From: an uncultured Clostridium sp.
GTDB taxonomy: Bacteria; Bacillota; Clostridia; Lachnospirales; Lachnospiraceae
Length of the DNA stretch: 57,163 nucleotides
Direction: 5' to 3'
NCBI GenBank assembly: GCA_900544905.1
Contig: UQXF01000005.1
Span: 1 to 57,163 of the forward strand
The position numbers and the translations under genes are program-made. Under the pieces are notes generated by a model. It did not search any database. It had not been told where the DNA came from and saw only the letters and a list, made by a program, of their open reading frames with translations. Below are positions 34,275-42,357 of the stretch, one piece after another. Position 1 is the first letter of the stretch. The number at the start of each line of letters is the position of its first letter.

Positions 34275-35420
34275 CTACTTTTCTGAAACAAAGCAGCCTA
34301 ATATCCTGAAATCCTCTGTTTCAGCCATAATACCCTTCAGGGCATTTTTAACATCACTGTCACTTAAATTTCCTTCAAAATCCACAAAGAAACAATATTC
34401 CCACTGTTTTCCGTAAAGCGGTATGGATTCAATACTGGTCATATTTACATTGTTGAATATAAAATGTGCTAAAATGTTATACAGACTTCCACACTCATGG
34501 GGAAGGGAAAAGGAAATGCTGACCTTATTTGCACTCTTAACATATTCCCTCTTATTGGAAACAATTACAAAACGGGTTGTATTCTGGTCTGACACATTCA
34601 GCTGTGGATTTAATATGGATAATCCATAGAGCTCTGCTGCCCTTTCACTGGCAATTGCCACCTGGGTCATATCATTGTCATTATGTACCTTTTGCGCACT
34701 TTGGGCAGTATTTGCCATACCCACCTGCTTCCACTGCTTATCCTCCAAATATTCCCTTGCCTGCATCAGCCCCTGGGGATGGGAAAAAACGGTCTTTACC
34801 TTTGACAAATCGGTTCCCGGAATTCCCAGAAGGCATTGATTAATCGGAAGCATCTGCTCTCCCACAATGGACAGCTGGTACCGGTCCAGCAAATCGTAAA
34901 TTCCATTCACAAACCCGGCAGTGGAATTTTCAATTGGAAGGACACCGTAATCAGCCTGTCCCTCAGCCACCAGCCTTGCCGCATCCTGAAATTCCTTTAC
35001 ATTTAACGGTGTAATGTCCTCTCCAAAATAAGCCACCATGGCAGCCTCGGCAAAAGCACCCGGAACTCCCGTATATACCACCTTGGTATCCCTGCTGGTC
35101 TCTATTTTTTCAACAGGAGTAAACAGCTTACCAATCTCATCCTCCCGGTCGCCAATCACACGGTACTGGTAACGTCTGGAAACCGACATTATCTGGAGAA
35201 ACAATTCCTGCACACTTTTTGCATTAAACTCCGTACTTGCCATGGAACCCAGCTTTTCCAGCTTTTCCAGCTCCCGTTTCCTGTCATAGATAGGCTTTCC
35301 GGTGGATATCTTATACTTTGCCACCTCCAGCGCCAAATCCATTCTCTGTTCAATTAATTTTACAATCTGCTTATCTACCTCATCAATTTCTTTTCTGGTC
35401 ACACTTAAATCCTGTATCAT
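34275..35420 (-). CDS. pheA: Bifunctional chorismate mutase / prephenate dehydratase
   Basis: A 381-residue P-protein: AroQ chorismate mutase (about 1-90, RKEIDEVDKQIVKLIEQRMD), prephenate dehydratase (about 110-285, with YTGVPGAFAEAA and catalytic NTTRFVIVS) and a C-terminal ACT domain (about 297-378). It turns chorismate into phenylpyruvate. In the ACT domain the phenylalanine-binding motifs usually written GALV and ESRP read GSLY and ESIP, so feedback control may be altered. The start overlaps the folB-folK stop by four bases (ATGA). Confidence 0.95.
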   Translation of the reverse strand: MIQDLSVTRKEIDEVDKQIVKLIEQRMDLALEVAKYKISTGKPIYDRKRELEKLEKLGSMASTEFNAKSVQELFLQIMSVSRRYQYRVIGDREDEIGKLFTPVEKIETSRDTKVVYTGVPGAFAEAAMVAYFGEDITPLNVKEFQDAARLVAEGQADYGVLPIENSTAGFVNGIYDLLDRYQLSIVGEQMLPINQCLLGIPGTDLSKVKTVFSHPQGLMQAREYLEDKQWKQVGMANTAQSAQKVHNDNDMTQVAIASERAAELYGLSILNPQLNVSDQNTTRFVIVSNKREYVKSANKVSISFSLPHECGSLYNILAHFIFNNVNMTSIESIPLYGKQWEYCFFVDFEGNLSDSDVKNALKGIMAETEDFRILGCFVSEK

Positions 35421-36268
35421 TTCGTATCATTTCTCCTTGTTTGAATTGGTTCCCGGCTTCTCAATTCCTCCAGCATTGCCAGCACTGACTTGTGAAATAC
35501 CGGATGAATATAATAGGGTGCGATAGCCGACAAGGGCTCTAACACAAATTCCCGTTTTGGAATTTCCACATGGGGAATCTTCAAATTCTCTTCCATAATG
35601 ATACTGTCGTCATAGAACAGAATATCGATATCCAGCGTCCTTGGTCCCCAGTGAACCAGCCGTTCCCGGTGTGCCTCCCCTTCAATACCAAGGGTTGTCT
35701 CCAACAGTTCCTGTGGAGTTTTCAGCGTCTCAATCTCTAACGCTCCATTCAGGAAATCATCCTGCTCCACATCTCCATATGGCTCTGTCACAATATAGTC
35801 CGACACCGCAGTTACCTTTGTATCCGGCAGGGCATTCAGACGGTCAATGGCAAAATCCAGGTTACTCTCCTTGTCTCCCATGTTGGAGCCAATGGAAAGA
35901 TATACCCTGTGCCAGCCCCGTTTAATGCTAACTGCCACCGTCTCCATTGGCACAAGCACCGGCGCCCATGGCTTTTTCACTGTAATCTCAACGCTTTTCA
36001 GTGCCGAGAATGCCAGCAGCAGCTTTTCGGCAAGCACCTCTGCCAGCCGCTCAATCAGCTGATACCGCTCTGTCTCCACCAGCTTTTTAATGACATGGCA
36101 TGCCTCACCATAGTCCAGGGATGCCTTCAAATCATCTGTTTTACCAGCCCTTCTTGTGTCCAGATACAGCACTGCATCCACAATAAACTTCTGTCCTAAA
36201 AATGCCTCTTCCTCAAATACTCCATGATACCCAAAGGCTTCCAGATTTTTGATAATAATTTTATCCAT
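35417..36268 (-). CDS. folBK: Fused dihydroneopterin aldolase / HPPK (FolB-FolK)
   Basis: A 283-residue fusion. Residues 1 to about 118 are a FolB-type aldolase (AFGYHGVFEEEAFLGQKFIV, later SVEITVKKPWAPV). Residues about 122-280 are HPPK with YLSIGSNMGDKESNLDFAID and GPRTLDIDILFYDD. They catalyse consecutive steps from dihydroneopterin to hydroxymethyl-dihydropterin diphosphate. FolB-FolK fusions are common in Clostridia. The ATG at 36268 follows AGGAGCG. folP lies 109 bases upstream on the same strand. Confidence 0.96.
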   Translation of the reverse strand: MDKIIIKNLEAFGYHGVFEEEAFLGQKFIVDAVLYLDTRRAGKTDDLKASLDYGEACHVIKKLVETERYQLIERLAEVLAEKLLLAFSALKSVEITVKKPWAPVLVPMETVAVSIKRGWHRVYLSIGSNMGDKESNLDFAIDRLNALPDTKVTAVSDYIVTEPYGDVEQDDFLNGALEIETLKTPQELLETTLGIEGEAHRERLVHWGPRTLDIDILFYDDSIIMEENLKIPHVEIPKREFVLEPLSAIAPYYIHPVFHKSVLAMLEELRSREPIQTRRNDTK

Positions 36269-36377
36269 GTATACGCTCCTGAAATATTATAATCCCATTG
36301 GACAAATTTACTCACATATACAAGCAGATTTGTCTTCATTGTATCACATTGTTTTCCCGTTCTGTGTTAAATTTATG

Positions 36378-37190
36378 TTATATTTCTGCTTTCAGGATTG
36401 CCTCTGCCATCCGAAGCCCCCTGAGATTTGTCTTCACATCATGTACCCGGAAAATGGAACAGCCTGCCATCAGACCCATCACTGAGGTCGCAAGGGTTCC
36501 CTCTTCCCTCTCTGTTACCGGCAAATCAAGGGTCAGTCCAATCATGGATTTTCTGGAGGTTCCAAGTAAAACCGGATATCCCAGCTCCCGCAGGCGGTTC
36601 ATATGCCGCATAACCACCAGATTCTCATTTAAATCCTTGGCAAAACCAATTCCCGGGTCTAAGATGATATGTTCCTTTGGAATTCCAGCCTCCAGCGCCA
36701 AATCAATGCACCCCTGTAAATCCTTTAATACATCCTCTACCACATCTGTATAATCCCTGTCATGGCGGTTATGCATGAGACAGCACGGAATTTCCGCCTT
36801 TGCGATGACTTCCGCCATGGTTCCGTCCCATTTTAAGCCCCATATGTCATTTAACAAATCTGCACCTGCCTGAATCCCAGCCTTTGCCACATCGGATTTG
36901 TATGTGTCCAGGGACACCGGAACATCAAAGCTTTCTTTGATTTTGATGATGACAGGACATACCCGTTCTATTTCCTCCTCTGAGGTAATTTTAATATGGT
37001 TTGGTCTTGTGGATTCTCCTCCCACATCCAGAATATCTGCTCCCTCTGAAACCAGCTTCTCTGCCTGGAACAGCGCCCTATCCAAATCATTGTATCTTCC
37101 CCCGTCAGAAAAAGAGTCCGGTGTAACATTCAAAATTCCCATCATATAAAAGTGATGCTCTAAATCAAATTCTCTGCTGCCTATAATCAT
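36378..37190 (-). CDS. folP: Dihydropteroate synthase
   Basis: A 270-residue DHPS. It has the signature GILNVTPDSFSDGGRY (about 18-33), the ADILDVGGESTRPN loop and the C-terminal FRVHDVKTNLRG. It joins hydroxymethyl-dihydropterin diphosphate to p-aminobenzoate. The ATG at 37190 follows TGGAGG. It is placed 54 bases after the HD-domain gene within the folate cluster. Confidence 0.97.
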   Translation of the reverse strand: MIIGSREFDLEHHFYMMGILNVTPDSFSDGGRYNDLDRALFQAEKLVSEGADILDVGGESTRPNHIKITSEEEIERVCPVIIKIKESFDVPVSLDTYKSDVAKAGIQAGADLLNDIWGLKWDGTMAEVIAKAEIPCCLMHNRHDRDYTDVVEDVLKDLQGCIDLALEAGIPKEHIILDPGIGFAKDLNENLVVMRHMNRLRELGYPVLLGTSRKSMIGLTLDLPVTEREEGTLATSVMGLMAGCSIFRVHDVKTNLRGLRMAEAILKAEI

Positions 37191-37244
37191 GTGTTTTCCT
37201 CCAAATATACTATTGCTATTAAAATCCTGTGCATTTTTCCGGCT

Positions 37245-37730
37245 TTAATACTGAATTGTGGAATTTTTCCTAGAATCTTCCCAGTAGCACTCAGACTGCA
37301 CCTGGCACGAAAAACAATTCCTGCTCAGCTTGTCTGCCTCGTAGAGCAGATTTCCGAAGACATACTCCTCTTTGTCCCCGGAATTTGTCTGGTGAGAGGC
37401 AATTGCCCTGGCTATCCGGTCAATCTCTTCCGGCTCATATCCACAGTCCTTTAAAATCGTCTCCGCGAGTTCTGCTCCCACCTCATGATGAGGACGGTTT
37501 TCCTCATATTGGACGGCTCGTCCAATGTCATGCAGCAAGGCCGCCGCATATACCACATCCTTCGGCACACAGGCTTCCCTTTCCAGTACAAGTATATACA
37601 ATATCCTCGCCACATCCAGAGAATGCCCGATACCGTGCCTGCAAAAGACCCTGTTCTGCTCCAGTTCTTCAATCCTCTGCTGGTTTTTCTGATACAGCGG
37701 ATGCTCCATAATTCTCTCTATTCGTTCCAT
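37245..37730 (-). CDS. HD-domain phosphohydrolase within the folate operon
   Basis: A 161-residue metal-dependent HD protein. The core ligands are visible as the histidine of RHGIGHSLDVARI, the HD pair in AALLHDIGRAVQYE, the HHEVGAELAE histidine pair and the later IASHQ. It also has a C-terminal cysteine pair NCFSCQVQSECYWED that could bind metal. It starts two bases after the folC stop and runs into folP, so a pterin-phosphate or nucleotide substrate is plausible. The family alone does not define the reaction. Confidence 0.82.
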   Translation of the reverse strand: MERIERIMEHPLYQKNQQRIEELEQNRVFCRHGIGHSLDVARILYILVLEREACVPKDVVYAAALLHDIGRAVQYEENRPHHEVGAELAETILKDCGYEPEEIDRIARAIASHQTNSGDKEEYVFGNLLYEADKLSRNCFSCQVQSECYWEDSRKNSTIQY

Positions 37731-37732
37731 AT

Positions 37733-39025
37733 TTATTCCTGCCCCTTAATTCTGCCAATATAGGAAAGGGAACCCCATGCCACAATTGCTGCACTCTCTC
37801 CCTGCTTTTCAAATTGCCGGTACTCCTGTTCCGCCCTGCTTAGCGCCTCATCCACCGAGCCGCACGCCGTCACGTCATTACAAAACGGTAAAACACTCTC
37901 CCGCAGCACGATTCCCGGAAGACCTCTCGGATTATCGGGAGTAACGGTAAATACCTTTGCTGCCAGTGGGCACAGCACCTGCATCATTTTATCGTATTCC
38001 TTGTCCTTTAATACCCCTATTATAAATATTAATTTCTCTTTTGTAAAATGCTTTTGAAGACTTCGCTTTAACGCTTTTGCTCCGTCTGCATTGTGAGCCC
38101 CATCCCTTATCAGAAGCGGATGTTCCGATACCTTTTCAAATCTGCCCTCCCACGCTGCGGCAGCCAGACCTTCTTTTTTCAAATGTCCGTCCAGCAGAAG
38201 CTTCGTCTCAATTGCCGTTGCCGCATTATATATCTGATATTCCCCCGCCATACGGATTCTGTATTCTTCTCCCTTATACCGGAACAGGCTTCCCTCCATG
38301 GTTTCCTCTAAAACCTGTATATCCGTTTCTGATACCACATCAAACCGGTTACCTTCCCTGTCGTTTGCATTATGTAAACTAAATTGTGTCTTCAGTACAG
38401 CCATTACCTCCGGAGAATTGGGATAACTGACTGTGGGACAGCCAGCCTTCATAATTCCCGCCTTTTCATATGCAATCTTTTCTATGGTATTTCCCAGAAA
38501 CTGCATGTGGTCCATTCCGATAGAGCCGAATACCGTACATAACGGTTTATCCACCACATTAGTTGCATCCTCTCTTCCACCCATTCCCGTTTCCAGAATA
38601 ACAATATCCACCTGATGCTTAAAAAAATACAAAAAAGCAATAACCGTTTCTATCTCAAACGCAGTGGGCAGCTCTGCGCCATCCCGCTTCATTTCATCAA
38701 TCACAGGTATCACCTCTGAAAGAAGCCTTGCAAATTCTTCCTCTTCCATATATTTTCCGTTAATCTGGAATCTCTCTAAATAGCAGTGAAGCGTAGGAGA
38801 TATATATCTTCCAACCCTTCTGCCCTCTGCGCGGTAAAGCTGCTCCAAAAAGGTGCAGATACTGCCCTTTCCATTGGTTCCTGCCACATGAATGACCTTA
38901 AGCCGGTTCTGGGGGCTGCCAAGACGTTCCAGCAGCATTTTAACCGGAGCCAGACCGAATATGCTTCCCCGTTTCTGAACCTGCTCCATATATGCCTTTG
39001 CTTCTCTATATGTCATACTATCCAT
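37733..39025 (-). CDS. folC: Folylpolyglutamate synthase / dihydrofolate synthase
   Basis: A 430-residue Mur-ligase-family enzyme. The ATP site is HVAGTNGKGSICTFLEQ (about 45-61), followed by the Mg/substrate segment ETGMGGREDATNVV (about 145-158) and the C-terminal IRDGAHNADGAK. It adds glutamate to dihydropteroate or folates. The first ATG at 39025 has a weak ribosome site (GGGT); the ATG three codons later is an alternative. It is the first gene of the minus-strand run that goes down to ppk1; TTGTCT-N17-TAATAA upstream is a weak promoter candidate. Confidence 0.95.
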   Translation of the reverse strand: MDSMTYREAKAYMEQVQKRGSIFGLAPVKMLLERLGSPQNRLKVIHVAGTNGKGSICTFLEQLYRAEGRRVGRYISPTLHCYLERFQINGKYMEEEEFARLLSEVIPVIDEMKRDGAELPTAFEIETVIAFLYFFKHQVDIVILETGMGGREDATNVVDKPLCTVFGSIGMDHMQFLGNTIEKIAYEKAGIMKAGCPTVSYPNSPEVMAVLKTQFSLHNANDREGNRFDVVSETDIQVLEETMEGSLFRYKGEEYRIRMAGEYQIYNAATAIETKLLLDGHLKKEGLAAAAWEGRFEKVSEHPLLIRDGAHNADGAKALKRSLQKHFTKEKLIFIIGVLKDKEYDKMMQVLCPLAAKVFTVTPDNPRGLPGIVLRESVLPFCNDVTACGSVDEALSRAEQEYRQFEKQGESAAIVAWGSLSYIGRIKGQE

Positions 39026-39111
39026 ACCCGATTTCTTATTTTATAATTTTATTAACATCTTATCACACCATAGACAATATTTCCAGTATCACCCTGTCCA
39101 AACAACGCCTG

Positions 39112-39154
39112 AAAAAAAAGACAGGTATTCTGAATTGTTCAGAATATCTGTCTC
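39112..39154 (-). terminator. Strong terminator of the polysaccharide deacetylase gene
   Basis: ACAGGTATTCTGAA (39121-39134) pairs with TTCAGAATATCTGT (39138-39151), one G-U pair, followed on the minus strand by eight T residues. It isolates the folC operon from the gene upstream. Confidence 0.85.
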
Positions 39155-39174
39155 TATACTTATTTCATATCTTC

Positions 39175-40254
39175 CTATTCTTCCACCGAATTACAGGACA
39201 CATGCTGAATCAGCGGTGTATTCTCATCAATCGGTAAAATCTCATATCCCTCACTCTTTAGCGTGTCAATCAGAAGCTGCAGAGATTCCACTGTATTATG
39301 GGTTGTCTGTAAATCATGCATCAGCACCACCGAATCCTGGTTCTTTTCCACATCATGCATAATATTATCCACCAGCTGGTCCGGTGCAAGTCCGGTGGTA
39401 ACCGCATCTCCACTCAGCGCATTCCAGTCATAATAATTTATATTATGTTCATTTAAATATGCAATATAATTCTGAATCGGCAAAGGAGCCACACTGTTGG
39501 AGCTTCCACCCGGAAAACGGAAAATCGTACTCTTTGTGCCAGTCACCTCATAAATCAAACCATTTAATTTTTCCAGCTCATTGCCAAAGGCTTCCTCGGA
39601 TTTGTAGAAGTCCTGGTACACATGGGAATAGGAATGCATTCCGATTGTATGACCCTCGTCTACTATCCGTTTATAATATTCATAATATTCTTCATCTCTT
39701 CCAATCACAAAAAAGGTTGCCTTTACTCCGTTTGCTGCCAGTATATCCAATATCTGACCGGTATAGATAGACGGACCGTCATCAAAGGTCAGATACACCC
39801 GTTTTGCTTCCTCCACCGGTGTTGCATCTGTCTTCTCTGAAGCATCCTTTGTACCTGCGTCTGTCATATCCTCTGCTGTGCCCTTACCAATCTGTGTCTC
39901 TGCCTGTACAGCTTCCAAAGCCTTCCCGCCATCAGCATTTTCTGTATTTTTTGCATTGTTGGTGTCCACATTTGTGTTTCCCAATACAGACTTGACAGAG
40001 TCCTCAAATACGCCGCTTTCGGCATTTGGATTACTCAGAAGGGCTTCCCTGCTGGAACGGAGAGTCAGATAATCTCCCCCCTCCTCACTTAACGCATAAT
40101 CCAGCTTCTTTTCTAACTGATTCACCTTATGAAAGAGGAAAATACTCGTAAAAATAGGCAAAATGGTAAGGATTAAAAAGCCATATACAATTATTTTTTT
40201 GTAAAGCTCAACCCGCCTTCTTCTGGCAAGCTCTGCCCTGGTTATTTTTGCCAT
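39175..40254 (-). CDS. Membrane-anchored polysaccharide deacetylase
   Basis: A 359-residue protein: cytoplasmic basic N-terminus, one transmembrane helix (about 17-38), a coiled-coil and low-complexity linker rich in Thr/Ala/Asp (about 45-150), and a NodB domain (about 150-355). Catalytic motifs: YLTFDDGPS (Asp-Asp), the zinc HxxxH in IGMHSYSHVY, and RFPGGSSN. The family removes N- or O-acetyl groups from peptidoglycan or other glycans outside the cell. The ATG at 40254 follows CAGGTGATG. It is monocistronic. Confidence 0.92.
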   Translation of the reverse strand: MAKITRAELARRRRVELYKKIIVYGFLILTILPIFTSIFLFHKVNQLEKKLDYALSEEGGDYLTLRSSREALLSNPNAESGVFEDSVKSVLGNTNVDTNNAKNTENADGGKALEAVQAETQIGKGTAEDMTDAGTKDASEKTDATPVEEAKRVYLTFDDGPSIYTGQILDILAANGVKATFFVIGRDEEYYEYYKRIVDEGHTIGMHSYSHVYQDFYKSEEAFGNELEKLNGLIYEVTGTKSTIFRFPGGSSNSVAPLPIQNYIAYLNEHNINYYDWNALSGDAVTTGLAPDQLVDNIMHDVEKNQDSVVLMHDLQTTHNTVESLQLLIDTLKSEGYEILPIDENTPLIQHVSCNSVEE

Positions 40255-40393
40255 CTCATCACCTGATTTCTGTTCTTTCCCTTAGTATCTACCATCATTA
40301 TTTTCTTCATTCAGCAAATCAAAAACACGCCAATTTTTCTAAGCCTAGTTATTATAAATAATGTTTTTTTTTTCGTCAAGCCACGATTTTTTG

Positions 40394-40442
40394 TAATATA
40401 GGTCAATTTTAGCCCTTTTGAATACAATATAATATAGGTCAA
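40394..40442 (+). promoter_or_regulatory. Direct repeats before the orphan ABC importer
   Basis: TAATATAGGTCAA occurs exactly at 40394-40406 and 40430-40442, 36 bases apart. The second copy overlaps a possible -10 TATAAT (40428-40433) and ends just before the ribosome site. The arrangement suggests binding of a regulator on one DNA face, but no adjacent regulator gene is present. Confidence 0.5.
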
Positions 40443-40458
40443 AAGGAAGTGAAAAAAA

Positions 40459-41241
40459 TTGGAGACACCACTACTGGAATTTTTTAATGTAAATTACACT
40501 TATCACACAATATCTTGTGAAACCCTTACGCTTAACGATATTTCATTTAGATTAAATAAAAATGAATTTATTTCATTTGTTGGTCCCAGCGGATGTGGCA
40601 AAACCACACTGCTGAATCTGATAGCCGGTCTGCTTCCTGTGTCCTCTGGCAAGATTGAACTGAATGGCAAGCCAATGGCAGAGTCTGATGTCAACATCGG
40701 CTACATGCTGCAAAAGGACCATCTGCTGGAATGGCGGACCATCTACCGCAACCTGACTCTGGGATTGGAAATCCAGCATAAACTGGATGATGCCCATCTG
40801 AAAATAATAGACGACCTGTTAAAGACTTATGGGCTGTGGGACTTCCGGAATGCCTATCCACGGCAGCTGTCCGGTGGTATGCGGCAAAGGGCTGCCCTCA
40901 TCCGGACCCTTGCTCTTTCTCCCGATATCCTGCTATTGGATGAACCTTTTAGTGCATTGGACTATCAGACCCGTCTCAATGTTTCCAATGACATCGGCTC
41001 CATTATCAAGGAGAAAGGCATCAGCACCCTTTTAGTAACCCACGATTTATCAGAAGCCATTTCCATGGCTGACCGGGTCATTGTACTTACCAAACGTCCG
41101 GGTACCGTCAAAGCCATCATACCAATCGAGCTAAGCATTCCCCACCGGACACCGAAAACCACCAGAAACGCACCAGAATTCAATATGTATTATAATCAGA
41201 TATGGGAGGCTGTATACGATGAAAATGAAGACTTCGGATAA
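40459..41241 (+). CDS. ABC transporter ATP-binding protein, nitrate/sulfonate/taurine type
   Basis: A 260-residue SsuB/TauB-like ATPase: Walker A GPSGCGKTT (about 42-50), signature LSGGMRQRAA (about 137-146) and Walker B ILLLDEPFSALD (about 157-168). It begins with TTG at 40459 after AAAAGGAAGTG. The permease gene starts inside its last codons (41219), so the two are coupled. The subfamily imports sulfonates, nitrate, taurine, or thiamine precursors; the substrate cannot be assigned without the binding protein. Confidence 0.9.
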   Translation: METPLLEFFNVNYTYHTISCETLTLNDISFRLNKNEFISFVGPSGCGKTTLLNLIAGLLPVSSGKIELNGKPMAESDVNIGYMLQKDHLLEWRTIYRNLTLGLEIQHKLDDAHLKIIDDLLKTYGLWDFRNAYPRQLSGGMRQRAALIRTLALSPDILLLDEPFSALDYQTRLNVSNDIGSIIKEKGISTLLVTHDLSEAISMADRVIVLTKRPGTVKAIIPIELSIPHRTPKTTRNAPEFNMYYNQIWEAVYDENEDFG

Positions 41242-42064
41242 AACAATGCAGCTACAGAAAAAAAGCAGGGAACCGGTTTCCGATAAACAGCTGGAATATG
41301 TCCGCAAAATCAAGCGGAACCGGATTCTGATACGGATTTACCAGCTCTTAATTTTTACAGGCTTTTTACTTATCTGGGAATATACCGCCAGACACGGCAT
41401 TATCAACGATTTTATTTTTTGTTCCCCTTCTAAGCTTTTTGTCACTCTGGTAACTATGCTGAAGGACGGCTCCCTGCTCCATCATATCGGCATCACCCTG
41501 TATGAAACCCTGGTGAGCTTTGTTATTGTAATCGCCGGAAGTCTCATCATTGCCACCCTGTTCTGGTGGAATAAGACCTTATCCCGGGTAATGGAGCCTT
41601 ATCTCGTAATTCTCAACGCCCTTCCAAAATCGGCTCTGGCTCCGGTTCTCATTGTCTGGCTCGGCTCCAATAAAACGACAATCATAGTGTGTGCCTGTTC
41701 CGTTGCTGTTTTTGGAAGCATTTTAAACATTTATACAGGCTTTGTAAACGTGGACGCAGATAAGATAAAGCTCATCGAAACCCTGAAGGGAAACCGTTTC
41801 CAATGCCTCAAGCTGGTGGTACTCCCCAGCAATATCCCAAATATTATAAGTATCATGAAGGTAAATATCGGTCTCTGTCTTGTAGGCGTAGTAATCGGGG
41901 AATTCCTTGCAGCCAGAGAAGGCCTGGGATACCTGATTATCTACGGCTCCCAGACCTTCAAAATGAGTAATGTGCTGTTGTCCATCCTGATTCTCTGTGT
42001 CATCGCCATGCTGCTTTACATGGTTTTACAGCATATCGAGAAAAAAATGACAGAATATTTTTAA
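41219..42064 (+). CDS. ABC transporter permease, nitrate/sulfonate/taurine type
   Basis: A 281-residue permease with about six transmembrane helices and the loop KLIETLKGNRFQCLKLVVLP (about 179-198), characteristic of SsuC/TauC. The ATG at 41219 (41225 possible) follows GGGAGG. It ends one base away from the convergent ferredoxin gene, leaving no space for a hairpin terminator. No substrate-binding protein of the SsuA/NMT1 type is present in the window. Confidence 0.9.
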   Translation: MKMKTSDKTMQLQKKSREPVSDKQLEYVRKIKRNRILIRIYQLLIFTGFLLIWEYTARHGIINDFIFCSPSKLFVTLVTMLKDGSLLHHIGITLYETLVSFVIVIAGSLIIATLFWWNKTLSRVMEPYLVILNALPKSALAPVLIVWLGSNKTTIIVCACSVAVFGSILNIYTGFVNVDADKIKLIETLKGNRFQCLKLVVLPSNIPNIISIMKVNIGLCLVGVVIGEFLAAREGLGYLIIYGSQTFKMSNVLLSILILCVIAMLLYMVLQHIEKKMTEYF

Positions 42065-42065
42065 G

Positions 42066-42257
42066 CTATCCTTCTATAATATCAATTACCGCTACCGGGC
42101 AGGAGGAACGTGCCGATTCTGCGGAAGCATAATTGGAATCGTCTATCTTTCCATTGGCTTCCGCAATGCCATCCTCATCAAAGGAAAATACCTCCGGGCA
42201 GGTGCTGACACACAATCCGCAACTGATACATTCATCCTTATTCACAACTGCTTTCAT
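42066..42257 (-). CDS. Ferredoxin, single [4Fe-4S] type
   Basis: A 63-residue protein with C10-x2-C13-x2-C16 and a distant C53-Pro, the ligand set of single-cluster bacterial ferredoxins. C20 (in STCP) is the residue that would serve a second cluster, but the second CxxCxxC is absent. It carries electrons for an unidentified partner. It lies 100 bases after the M18 peptidase gene on the same strand. Confidence 0.93.
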   Translation of the reverse strand: MKAVVNKDECISCGLCVSTCPEVFSFDEDGIAEANGKIDDSNYASAESARSSCPVAVIDIIEG

Positions 42258-42357
42258 ACTTTGTTACTTCCTTTCCTAAAATTATATAACTCGTATGGTT
42301 TAGTGTGTGCGAAAGCGGATTGTCTTATACAAAAGCATTCTGCATTTGCCAAAATGA

